Program-made: the position numbers and the translations under genes
Notes under the pieces: model-generated
Told to the model about the DNA's origin: nothing
What the model saw: only the letters and a program-made list of their open reading frames with translations
Database searches by the model: none
Shown here: in pieces, positions 21,893 to 29,519 of the stretch
How positions within the stretch are numbered: position 1 is the first letter of the stretch
Layout: each line of letters starts with the position of its first letter
IMG/VR virus record: IMGVR_UViG_3300010373_000012
Coordinates: 1-47,185 of that record
Length of the DNA stretch: 47,185 nt
Origin: a virus
Direction: 5' to 3' (one strand)

Positions 21893-22704
21893 GCTTCCAC
21901 GAGCTGTTGCAGGAGGCCATTCGCCATTTTTCCGAACAGGGATATGCCGACGTGCCGATGCTCACGCTGTGGGTGAATCGCCTACGCAAGGCGGCCGAAG
22001 CGGAATTGAGGCCCGAGAAAGACGTGGTGAAGGCGCTGGAAAGGTCGCTGCAAGCATCCTTTGATCGCGTCCTGACGCCGATGTCAATCAAGCGCAGGCA
22101 TCCCGATGCGCCGCGTTACACCATCGCGCAGATCAAGCCGGAACTTCGCGATGAGCTTTCCCGGCGCATCGTGGCCAGCGCCAACCTGATCAAGTTGAAC
22201 CGGGAACAGGCGATTGACCGGACGATGCAGCGGTTTTCGGGCTGGGCGACATCCATCCCGGATGGCGGATCGCGCGTGGTCGATAAGCGCGATGTCAAGG
22301 CGGACATCAGCAAGTCACTGCGTCAGTGCAGTTACGAAGAGCGGCGGGTGGCGATCGACCAAGGTCACAAGCTGATGGCATCCATCGACGCGGTGATTGC
22401 CCAGCATACGGGGGCCATTGCGGGACGGTGGCGCGATCATGGAAGCATCGACAAGACCTACGACGCACGCCACTCACACATGCAGCGCGACGGCAAAGTG
22501 TATGCCGTGCGCGGTAGCTGGGCCGCCGACAAGGGACTGATCAACAAGGGCGCCGGCTATCTGGATGAGATGACGGCGCCCGGCGAGGAAGTCTTTTGCC
22601 GGTGTTATGTCGTCTACCTGTCCAACATCCGCGACCTGCCCGAAGACATGCTGACCGCCAAGGGACGCAAGGCGCTGGAGGATGCGCGGAAGGCGGCGGC
22701 TTAA
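21889..22704 (+). CDS. Head morphogenesis protein (Mu F / SPP1 gp7 type)
   Basis: A 271-aa protein. The C-terminal half carries the minor-capsid motif: RWRDHGSIDKTYDARHSHMQ, then KGAGYLDEMTAPGEEVFCRC and VYLSNIRDLPEDML. This matches the domain of Mu F-like proteins that join the portal inside the procapsid. GTG start overlaps the portal stop. Its stop overlaps, on the other strand, the stop of the inverted gene that follows. Confidence 0.85.
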   Translation: MSFHELLQEAIRHFSEQGYADVPMLTLWVNRLRKAAEAELRPEKDVVKALERSLQASFDRVLTPMSIKRRHPDAPRYTIAQIKPELRDELSRRIVASANLIKLNREQAIDRTMQRFSGWATSIPDGGSRVVDKRDVKADISKSLRQCSYEERRVAIDQGHKLMASIDAVIAQHTGAIAGRWRDHGSIDKTYDARHSHMQRDGKVYAVRGSWAADKGLINKGAGYLDEMTAPGEEVFCRCYVVYLSNIRDLPEDMLTAKGRKALEDARKAAA

Positions 22705-23168
22705 TAACCCAGCGGACGCCATTGGTAAATCACGGATTGGCCCGGGCCTTTGAAGATGCCGGCCACGCCATGCTGTACGCCGTGATCGCGCCACGTCGCG
22801 ACGACCAGGCAGTTATAGCCGGCGTGGCTGGGTGTGCCGATGCCTTGGGTCACGCGAAAGTCGACAAGCTCATCACCCATCGGGTTGCCGGCGTAAACCT
22901 GGACCATCTGGGCCAGCTGGACATTCGCCATGTCGGAAAGGCAGGACGCGGGGAATAGCCCGGAGTTGGGCGCACTGGCGGCCATGACGGCGGCCAGCTG
23001 ATCGGAGGCGGCGCTTGCATCCGGCGAGTCGCCCGTCGTGATGGAGATATCGGCGGTTTGACCGGGCGCCACGTTCACCGTCTGCCCGGGTGCGGCATGG
23101 ATGATCTTTGGTTGCTGGGCGAAAGCCGCAGCAGGAAGTAGTGCGGCGAAAAGCAACAGTTTTTTCAT
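22701..23168 (-). CDS. Inverted exported protein (moron-like, 155 aa)
   Basis: The only minus-strand gene between 13.8 and 41.3 kb. It begins MKKLLLFAALLPAAAFAQQ, a classical signal peptide with an AFA-Q cleavage site near residue 17. The mature protein has Pro/Thr-rich PGQTVNVAPGQTADISITTG and a later part with two Cys (CLSDMANV, NCLVVATW), possibly a disulfide. I do not recognise its family. Upstream ATGs (to 23207) lack a signal peptide, so this start is chosen. Inversion within head genes suggests expression from the prophage, as for a moron. Confidence 0.8.
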   Translation of the reverse strand: MKKLLLFAALLPAAAFAQQPKIIHAAPGQTVNVAPGQTADISITTGDSPDASAASDQLAAVMAASAPNSGLFPASCLSDMANVQLAQMVQVYAGNPMGDELVDFRVTQGIGTPSHAGYNCLVVATWRDHGVQHGVAGIFKGPGQSVIYQWRPLGY

Positions 23169-23212
23169 GACGTTCCCCATCGTGGTTTGAGTAGAAAGGA
23201 CAATCAAAAATC

Positions 23213-25126
23213 ATGCCATCCGTGAGCCTCCAACAGCACAAGGCTATGGAGGCGGCGGCGCATGGTCATTCTACGCTGGGCATTCCCGAGAAGGTGGGGA
23301 AAGAGTTCGTTGCGGCGGACGCGGTGCCCATTGCTTGCGCAGGCATCCTGTTGCGTGCGCCCGGACCGCTGTTCCTGCTGGTGCGCAATGCCGATGACGG
23401 GCAATGGGTGCAGCCAGGCGGCCATATGGAAGCCGGTGAGACGCCGGAAGAGGCGGCGGCACGGGAATGCAAGGAAGAAGTCGGAAGCCTTCCTGACGGC
23501 GTTCGCTGGATGCTTCGGCGCAGCCAGTCGGAAGGCATCGACTTCACCTGCTACATGCAAGACGTCGATGTGTTCGAACCGACGCTGGATGATGAATCGA
23601 CGGGATGGCGCTGGGTTTCGCCCAACGAATTGCCGCAAGGGATACATCCGGAGGTCGCGCGTTCGATCGCGCTGGCATCAGGACATGAACTGGACATCGC
23701 CAAGGCCATCCGTGATGGCGAACTGGCCAGCCCGCAGCGATACGAGAACGTCTGGCTGTTCGACATACGCATCACCGGCACCGGCACCAGCTACCGGCAG
23801 TCGCTGGATGAGTACGTCTATCGTCCGCCAGAAGATTTCCTGTCCGATGACTTCGTGCAGCGCTGCAACGGGTTGCCGCTTATTTTCGAGCATCCCAAGA
23901 CTTCACTGCTGGATACCCAGGAATTTCGTGATCGTGCCATCGGCACGGTCACGCTGCCCTACGTCAAAGACGACGAAGTATGGGGCATTGCAAAAGTGTT
24001 CGATGAGGATGGGGCGGCGCTCATGCGTTCGTCCCACGCATCAACAAGCCCGGCCGTTGTGTTCCGTGACGCCGGATCAACTCAGAGCATCGAGCTTAAC
24101 GATGGCTCGACCGTTCTAATCGAAGGCAAACCCTCTTACCTCGACCACCTCGCTATCTGCGTGGAGGGCGTGTGGGACAAGGGCGGCGAGCCGACTGGTG
24201 TCAACCTCGAAGGAGACAGCAAAGTGGAAAATGAAGAGAAGGTGCCGGCCTGGGCTGATGCGCTGGGCAAGAAACTGGATTCCGTGTGCAGTCGCATGGA
24301 CGCCATCGAAAACAAGGGCGGCGACAAGTTCGACGACGCCAAGAAGGATTCCGCGAAGAAGGACAGCTTCGAGGGTCTGGAACACAAGGTTGAGGGCGAA
24401 GGCTACGACAAGGAGTCCGCCGAGAAGATCGCCGGCAAGGTTGCGGAAGAGAAGAAGGCCAAGGCCGACCGCAAGGACTCCGAAGACGAGCTGATGGACG
24501 CCCGCAAGGATTCCGAAAAGGAAGCCGAGAAGGACGGCAAGAAGGAACACGAGGACGAGGAAAAGGCGATCAAGGAAGGCGACAAGGAAGCGAAGGCCGA
24601 GCGCGACGACGCTGCCCGCAAGGACAGTCAGCGCGAGAACGCCGAGCTGCGCCAGCGCATTGCTGCGATGGATGAGCGCTTGTCCGGCCTGACTCGCCCA
24701 CTCAGCTCTGAAGACCGCGATCAGCTCAGCGTGGCCCAGCGCCGTGCCGATTCGCTGGCTCAGCTGTTCGGTGATTCGGTGCAGCCGCCGCTTCATGGCG
24801 AAGGTCCGATCGCCTATCGCAAGCGCCTGGCGGCGAAGTTTCAGAAATACTCGCCGACCCTGAAAACCGTGAAGCTGGATTCGCAGTCTCCCGAAGCGTT
24901 CGCGCTGATGGAAGAGCGGATCTACAACGACGCGCAAAACGTGGCGCTGAATCCGGCGTCCGCGCCCAAAGGCCGCTTGATTCCCTCCGTCCGCGTCGAT
25001 GCCGCTGGCCGTCAGATCACCACCTACACCGGAGACATCGACAGCTGGCTCACCCATTTCAAGTCGCCGGGTTATAGCGCGACGATCAACCGCAACCTGC
25101 ACAACGAAAACAAGGGAGCCCGATAA
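23213..25126 (+). CDS. Nudix hydrolase-DUF2213 protease-scaffold fusion (637 aa)
   Basis: Three regions are joined. Residues about 30-170 are a Nudix domain with a perfect box G70-x5-E76-x7-R84-E85-C-K-E88-E89-V-G91. Residues about 185-335 match DUF2213, the prohead protease-like group (SLDEYVYRPPEDFLSDDFVQ; PLIFEHPKTSLLDTQ; SYLDHLAICVEGV). Residues about 340-480 are a very charged Lys/Glu/Asp region and the C-terminal part is capsid-assembly-like. An internal ribosome start at 24224 would give the scaffold alone. The Nudix part is unusual in a capsid protease and its substrate is unknown. Confidence 0.85.
   Translation: MPSVSLQQHKAMEAAAHGHSTLGIPEKVGKEFVAADAVPIACAGILLRAPGPLFLLVRNADDGQWVQPGGHMEAGETPEEAAARECKEEVGSLPDGVRWMLRRSQSEGIDFTCYMQDVDVFEPTLDDESTGWRWVSPNELPQGIHPEVARSIALASGHELDIAKAIRDGELASPQRYENVWLFDIRITGTGTSYRQSLDEYVYRPPEDFLSDDFVQRCNGLPLIFEHPKTSLLDTQEFRDRAIGTVTLPYVKDDEVWGIAKVFDEDGAALMRSSHASTSPAVVFRDAGSTQSIELNDGSTVLIEGKPSYLDHLAICVEGVWDKGGEPTGVNLEGDSKVENEEKVPAWADALGKKLDSVCSRMDAIENKGGDKFDDAKKDSAKKDSFEGLEHKVEGEGYDKESAEKIAGKVAEEKKAKADRKDSEDELMDARKDSEKEAEKDGKKEHEDEEKAIKEGDKEAKAERDDAARKDSQRENAELRQRIAAMDERLSGLTRPLSSEDRDQLSVAQRRADSLAQLFGDSVQPPLHGEGPIAYRKRLAAKFQKYSPTLKTVKLDSQSPEAFALMEERIYNDAQNVALNPASAPKGRLIPSVRVDAAGRQITTYTGDIDSWLTHFKSPGYSATINRNLHNENKGAR
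24210..25126 (+). CDS. Predicted nested scaffold from internal GTG (24224-25126)
   Basis: AAGGAG (24210-24215) lies 8 nt before an in-frame GTG (24224-24226) at codon 338, exactly at the border between the protease-like domain and the charged region. The product would have 300 residues (starting V/M-ENEEKVPAWADALGKKL). The plan equals lambda C/Nu3, where scaffold is made from within the protease gene. It is a prediction from sequence only. Confidence 0.6.
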
Positions 25127-25722
25127 TGGCCAACGTATCGTTCAACCCCAGCCTGACCACGGCTCCGCAAAACACCTTCCTCGCCCAGACCCAAGGGTTT
25201 GTGCAGGGTGATTTCGTGGATGATCCGTCGTCCCGTATGTACCTCAACTCCGGCGTCATCGACGCCAGCGTGACGCAGCCCGTGTGGGGTGCGCTCGCGA
25301 TTCAGGAACTGGTGCCGGCCAACGGCGACTCCAGCTTGGGCAGCACCCTCAAGCTCGCCACCAACGACGCCACCACCACCGGATTCAGCGTGTTCACCCA
25401 GGGTTACAACATGGTGATCGTGCCGGGCAATTCGGTGCAGACCGCCCAGGCCGGCCAGACGGTGCCGTATTTCCGTCTCGGCTCGGGCGCGCGTATTCGC
25501 GTCAAGTGCAGTGCGGCGCTGGCGGCTGCCGTCGAAAGCGGGCAGATCAGCCAGAACGTGTCGTGGGATTTCACCAACGATCAGCTGATCCCCTACGACA
25601 GCTCCAACGCACTGAACGTGAAAATCCTGTCCGTCAACTCGAACAGCAAAGTCGTCAGCTACAACTCCGGCACCGGCGCGGTGACCTGGGTGGCTGGCTC
25701 CGCTGCCACCATCCTGCTGTAA
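25126..25722 (+). CDS. Capsid decoration/structural cement-like protein (198 aa)
   Basis: Begins MANVSFNPSLTTAPQNTFLA. Rich in Ser, Asn, Gly and beta-forming residues (TGFSVFTQGYNMVIVPGNSV). It lies between the scaffold and the major capsid gene, where many myophages encode a cement or decoration protein. The ATG overlaps the previous TAA. Assignment rests on position and composition. Confidence 0.7.
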   Translation: MANVSFNPSLTTAPQNTFLAQTQGFVQGDFVDDPSSRMYLNSGVIDASVTQPVWGALAIQELVPANGDSSLGSTLKLATNDATTTGFSVFTQGYNMVIVPGNSVQTAQAGQTVPYFRLGSGARIRVKCSAALAAAVESGQISQNVSWDFTNDQLIPYDSSNALNVKILSVNSNSKVVSYNSGTGAVTWVAGSAATILL

Positions 25723-25735
25723 GGAGCCCTGAACC

Positions 25736-26764
25736 ATGAGCAATTACTTCCCGGCGCAAGCCAAGATCACGCCGAGTTTTTCGGAACCGGACCTGATCGT
25801 CACCTACTCGCAGCCTTCCGGCGCCTTCGCGGCACTGCAGGGCGGCAAGCCGCGCGTGAAGATCAGCAGCGAGGATCTGTACGTCTACATCAACTCGCTG
25901 GATCTGCGCACCGACACGCAAGCATCACAGTCGTCGTTCAACCAGCTGCCTTCGGCGACCCTGACGGCCAGTTACTTCTCCACGCAGACCTACCTGATCC
26001 GCACCCGTGCGATCTACGACCACCACGACATGGCGGCGGCCGGCAACTACAGCGTGTCCCTGCCGCATGCGCAGGACCTGGCCATGCGTCAGGGCATCTT
26101 CCAGCAGATGCGTACGGCGCTGCTGTACGGGTTCAGCCCGGCCAACGGCGAAGGCTTGGTCAACACGGCAGGCGCGACGGCCGTTACCTTGCCGCCGGAC
26201 AGCTACGGCAATGACGCGGTGACCACCTACGACAACGGCGAGATGGCGCTGTGGCTTCTGGGCCAGATCGTCGCCCTGAAAACCGGCATGTTCCAGTCCG
26301 GCGCGGTGGTGGGCAACAACATCAAGATCATCTGCCCACAGCGCGTTGGTCTGCAGCTCGGGTACGCCAACATTGTCCAGGTCGTGCAGTACCAGCGTCC
26401 CGGTGCCGGCACGGCGACCACCGCCGAAGTGGTCAGCGAGACCGCCAAGGCCAATGGCGACACCGTCGAGTGGTACTACGACGATACCCTGCTGGGCCAG
26501 GGAGCAGGCGGCACCGACATGGTCATCATGACCCTGCCGGAAATCGAGCAGCCGGACATCCCGGGCATCAATACCAACGTGTTCGCGGATGTGAATCCGA
26601 ACATGAAGGCAGTGAACGTTCAGTACGCCGACATGGCCGCTCCGATGAAGATTCCGACGCCCACGCCGGACGGCGCCATCACCGAAGTCCAGGAACTGCG
26701 CATCACCTCCGGATGGTGCATCCGTCCGCAGGGTCTGCGCCTGATCAGCATGGCTTATAGCTGA
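25736..26764 (+). CDS. Major capsid protein (DUF2184 type)
   Basis: A 342-aa protein with motifs of the DUF2184 capsid group: ALQGGKPRVKISSEDLYVYI, YDHHDMAAAGNYSVSLPHAQ, GFSPANGEGLVNTAGATAVT, and the late VVQYQRPGAGTATTAE and ITSGWCIRPQGLRLISMAYS. These are expected of an HK97-fold shell protein. It follows protease/scaffold and cement genes. Two terminators follow, suggesting transcription is cut back after this highly expressed gene. Confidence 0.88.
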   Translation: MSNYFPAQAKITPSFSEPDLIVTYSQPSGAFAALQGGKPRVKISSEDLYVYINSLDLRTDTQASQSSFNQLPSATLTASYFSTQTYLIRTRAIYDHHDMAAAGNYSVSLPHAQDLAMRQGIFQQMRTALLYGFSPANGEGLVNTAGATAVTLPPDSYGNDAVTTYDNGEMALWLLGQIVALKTGMFQSGAVVGNNIKIICPQRVGLQLGYANIVQVVQYQRPGAGTATTAEVVSETAKANGDTVEWYYDDTLLGQGAGGTDMVIMTLPEIEQPDIPGINTNVFADVNPNMKAVNVQYADMAAPMKIPTPTPDGAITEVQELRITSGWCIRPQGLRLISMAYS

Positions 26765-26790
26765 TCCCAACGCACAGCGTCATCCCGATG

Positions 26791-26811
26791 GCTCCGAAAG
26801 GAGCTTTTTTT
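26791..26811 (+). terminator. Terminator after capsid gene (first)
   Basis: GCTCC-gaaa-GGAGC with a tetraloop, followed by seven T. It lies 26 nt past the capsid stop. The short stem suggests partial termination. Confidence 0.75.
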
Positions 26812-26817
26812 ATGCCT

Positions 26818-26841
26818 CAGCCCCGGATTCGGGGCTTTTCC
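26818..26841 (+). terminator. Terminator-like hairpin after capsid gene (second)
   Basis: AGCCCCG-gatt-CGGGGCT followed by TTTCC. Directly after the first terminator and just before the AAGGGG ribosome-binding sequence of the next gene. The T run is short and mixed, so it is weaker as a terminator but may protect mRNA. Confidence 0.65.
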
Positions 26842-26856
26842 TTTAAGGGGAAAACC

Positions 26857-27360
26857 ATGTCTCTTTTCATCGCCAATACCACCAAGCAGGACTGGCACCA
26901 TCATTTCCGCGTGCTGGAAACCAACCGTCCCTATTACACGCAAATCCCCTCAGGGAGTCAGGTGGAACTGGGCAAGGACTGGAATGCTGCCCAGACCGAT
27001 TCGGTCATTCGCCAGCTGGAAAAATACGGCGCACGTCCGGCCGTCGACGTCAATCGAAAGCTTGGCAAGTTCCACGGCCTGCTGTATCGCACGGACAAGC
27101 CGATCACCGAAAGCCAGATCATGACGGGGCACGATGCCGTGGTCGAAACACAGGAGAAGCGCTCAGCCACGGAAGCGACGCGAGCGGTCCTGGGGTTCGA
27201 GAAGTCCAACCGCGACAAGCGCAGCGGCAAGCGTCTCGCCAAGGTGACGGAAGTGGAAATTCATCAGGACATCCCGCGCCATCAGAAACCCAGCAAGGAC
27301 GACATTCATCTGAAAATCAGCGTGGCCGAAGATGGTCGCGACAGCGTGGATGTCGGCTGA
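26857..27360 (+). CDS. Hypothetical head/neck protein (167 aa)
   Basis: Begins MSLFIANTTKQDWHHHFRVL and has GSQVELGKDWNAAQTDSVIR and YGARPAVDVNRKLGKFHGLL; the second half is charged. Its position between capsid and tail adaptor genes fits a head-associated protein conserved among myophages with this layout. AAGGGG precedes the ATG. Function unknown. Confidence 0.7.
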   Translation: MSLFIANTTKQDWHHHFRVLETNRPYYTQIPSGSQVELGKDWNAAQTDSVIRQLEKYGARPAVDVNRKLGKFHGLLYRTDKPITESQIMTGHDAVVETQEKRSATEATRAVLGFEKSNRDKRSGKRLAKVTEVEIHQDIPRHQKPSKDDIHLKISVAEDGRDSVDVG

Positions 27361-27361
27361 C

Positions 27362-27817
27362 ATGGCCTTCGTCGATCCGACCACGCCCAATCTGGCGGAC
27401 TTCATCACCTTCTGCCAAGCGCAGGGGGTGACGACGACCATTCTTCCGGCCGACTCGGATTACTACGCATGGGCTTTCGACTATGCCAGCGACATCGTGA
27501 CCACGGTGCCGCAGATGCCGCCGGGCTTGTATGTCATGGCGGTCTACAACCTGGGTCTGCATCACTTGTTGACGATCGCACAAGATCAGCCGGGGCAAAC
27601 CTTCTTTGCTGACGCGCGCACGCAATTCAAGCTGATGTCGTTCGTCATCGGCGGCGTGCAGTCCAGCAGCGACGAGGCTACCAGTCAGACGCTGGTGGCA
27701 CCGGACTTCATGAAGAACCTGACTTATTCGGACATCGACGTACAAAAAACGCCGTGGGGTCGCCAGTATCTGGCCTATGCGCAGAGCTGGGGTCCGTCCG
27801 TTTTCGGGGTGTCGTGA
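27362..27817 (+). CDS. Head-tail adaptor-like protein (151 aa)
   Basis: Begins MAFVDPTTPNLADFITFCQA and includes LYVMAVYNLGLHHLLTIAQD, then SSSDEATSQTLVAPDFMKNL. It starts 2 nt after the previous stop; an in-frame ATG 9 nt earlier would overlap it. Position and size agree with the first neck (adaptor) protein of Bcep781-like phages. The assignment is by context. Confidence 0.65.
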   Translation: MAFVDPTTPNLADFITFCQAQGVTTTILPADSDYYAWAFDYASDIVTTVPQMPPGLYVMAVYNLGLHHLLTIAQDQPGQTFFADARTQFKLMSFVIGGVQSSSDEATSQTLVAPDFMKNLTYSDIDVQKTPWGRQYLAYAQSWGPSVFGVS

Positions 27818-28245
27818 TGGAACTCAAGTTCGGCGTGGTGGATGTCGCGTACTCCGATGCCGGAAAAGTCACTACCACGGGCGACGTGGCGGAATATCTG
27901 GAAGAAAGGTATCACGTCATGCGGTCGTTTCTTGAGCTGAACGAGGAGGACATCGGGCAGATTCTTGTCGATCAGGTGGCGGGTGCCATTGAAAACATCG
28001 CGATGGGTGGTGGTGCGCAAAAGGACTTTCTAGCCCCCGCCATGGGAAAGATTGAGGAACGTTTCCGCAACTTCCTCGACAGCGGGGAAATGGCGCGGCT
28101 TCTTCCCGAAACGCAACAGATCGCAGCAGCACAGCAAGGCGTCAACACGCGCAAGAAAGCGAAAAAGAACAAGGGCGGGAAACCTCGGCAAGCATTTGTT
28201 GACACCGGCCTGTATCAGGCCAGTTTCCGGGCGTGGGTCGGCTGA
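27817..28245 (+). CDS. Neck/tail-completion-like protein (142 aa)
   Basis: Begins MELKFGVVDVAYSDAGKVTT; the C-terminal VNTRKKAKKNKGGKPRQAFV ends with DTGLYQASFRAWVG. An ending 'DTGxxxxSxxxWV' is usual for phage neck or tail-terminator type proteins of the HK97 gp10 kind. TGATG overlaps join it to both neighbours. Role inferred. Confidence 0.7.
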   Translation: MELKFGVVDVAYSDAGKVTTTGDVAEYLEERYHVMRSFLELNEEDIGQILVDQVAGAIENIAMGGGAQKDFLAPAMGKIEERFRNFLDSGEMARLLPETQQIAAAQQGVNTRKKAKKNKGGKPRQAFVDTGLYQASFRAWVG

Positions 28246-29198
28246 TGTCCCTTATTTCCGAAGCGTCGGCTGCCTCAGGTCCATTGCAGGCGGCGCTGGC
28301 GTCGGGTGTTGCCAGCATTTCCGGCAACCAGTCGATCACCTTCACGCAATACACGCGGCAAGTGGTTTCTCCGGATGGCATGGTGTTTTGGGTAGCGAGC
28401 GCCACCACGGAGGATTTCACGGGTTCATTGCACTACATCAGCGACCGCCATCAGGACGAAGACGAAACGATTGCGGCCAATCGCTTCATCTTCACCGCCA
28501 CGCAGGAAGTGACTGCGCTTAACGCGGTCAGTCCGTCGACGATGTGGATCGGCACATGGACCGTGGATGGAACGTCCATCCAAATCGCGTTTTCGGATCG
28601 CGGATCGTTCTACGAACAGGCCGGATTGTGGCATTACAGCGGGTATGCCGTTTATCCCGCGATGGCAACGCAGCTTGTCGCGACGCCCTACGACCTGCCT
28701 GCTGGACTGATCGTATCGAACAGCCTGCCGATCTGGCTGGCGCAAAACAGCATGGCCCCGGTGTACCCGTCATTCCTTGTCCCGGACAACGTCGTGCCGC
28801 CCTACATCGTGGCGCACATCGAACCGGCGATGACAGATGCGCTGGGATCGTTTCCCATCTACCGGTGGCCCGGAACCACGCAAAGCGGATCACCCGATCC
28901 CTTGCACGATCTTCCGTCCTCGCAGCTCATGCGCGACACCGTCAAATTGACGCTGTACGGCTTCAACAATCAGCAGGCTATTCAGTACTACGTCTCGCTG
29001 ATGGAGTACTCGCTCGCCACGGATGACTTCGGGTTTTGCAACTCGCCCGCCATTCGTGACGAAAAGCGCGGTCAGGTCGAAATCGCGGCGCTCGCCATGA
29101 AAAAGACCATCACGATCCTCGCTTCCTACTACCAAGGCACAGCCGACGCCGTGGCACGTCGTCTCATTCTTTCGGCCACCGTGACAACCACCCCATAA
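28245..29198 (+). CDS. Neck/tail terminator-like protein (317 aa)
   Basis: N-terminal region LQAALASGVASISGNQSITF and a late segment VKLTLYGFNNQQAIQYYVSL, with EKRGQVEIAALAMKKTITIL, resemble the LIC_12616-type neck protein of myophages, possibly bifunctional since it is longer than a tail terminator alone. It sits between neck genes and the sheath gene. No catalytic motif. Confidence 0.65.
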   Translation: MSLISEASAASGPLQAALASGVASISGNQSITFTQYTRQVVSPDGMVFWVASATTEDFTGSLHYISDRHQDEDETIAANRFIFTATQEVTALNAVSPSTMWIGTWTVDGTSIQIAFSDRGSFYEQAGLWHYSGYAVYPAMATQLVATPYDLPAGLIVSNSLPIWLAQNSMAPVYPSFLVPDNVVPPYIVAHIEPAMTDALGSFPIYRWPGTTQSGSPDPLHDLPSSQLMRDTVKLTLYGFNNQQAIQYYVSLMEYSLATDDFGFCNSPAIRDEKRGQVEIAALAMKKTITILASYYQGTADAVARRLILSATVTTTP

Positions 29199-29210
29199 GG
29201 AGTTCACCCC

Positions 29211-29507
29211 ATGTCGCAGAATCCCATCGTCCCGCGTCCCGGCGGCAACGCCTCGGTCCTGAACATCACGGCGGCCACCGTCGTCAAGGCCGGACCCGGC
29301 ACCATCTTCACCGTGACAAACAATGTATTGGGAACGGCTTCGGCTGGAACCATCCACGACTGTTTGACCACAGGTGCCGCCACTGCCTCCAATCTCGTCG
29401 GGTCCATTCCTCTTGCCGTGGGCGTTTATTCGTTCACGTTCCCTTGCGCGACCGGCATCGTCGTGACTCCGGGGACTTCGCAGGTACTTTCTGTCAGCTA
29501 CGCGTAA
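29211..29507 (+). CDS. Small structural protein before sheath (98 aa)
   Basis: Begins MSQNPIVPRPGGNASVLNIT and ends GIVVTPGTSQVLSVSYA; beta-rich and without charged clusters, typical of small decoration or fibre-like virion proteins. Separated from the sheath gene by 12 nt including GGGGCC-like sequence. Function unknown. Confidence 0.65.
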   Translation: MSQNPIVPRPGGNASVLNITAATVVKAGPGTIFTVTNNVLGTASAGTIHDCLTTGAATASNLVGSIPLAVGVYSFTFPCATGIVVTPGTSQVLSVSYA

Positions 29508-29519
29508 GGGGCCATCATC

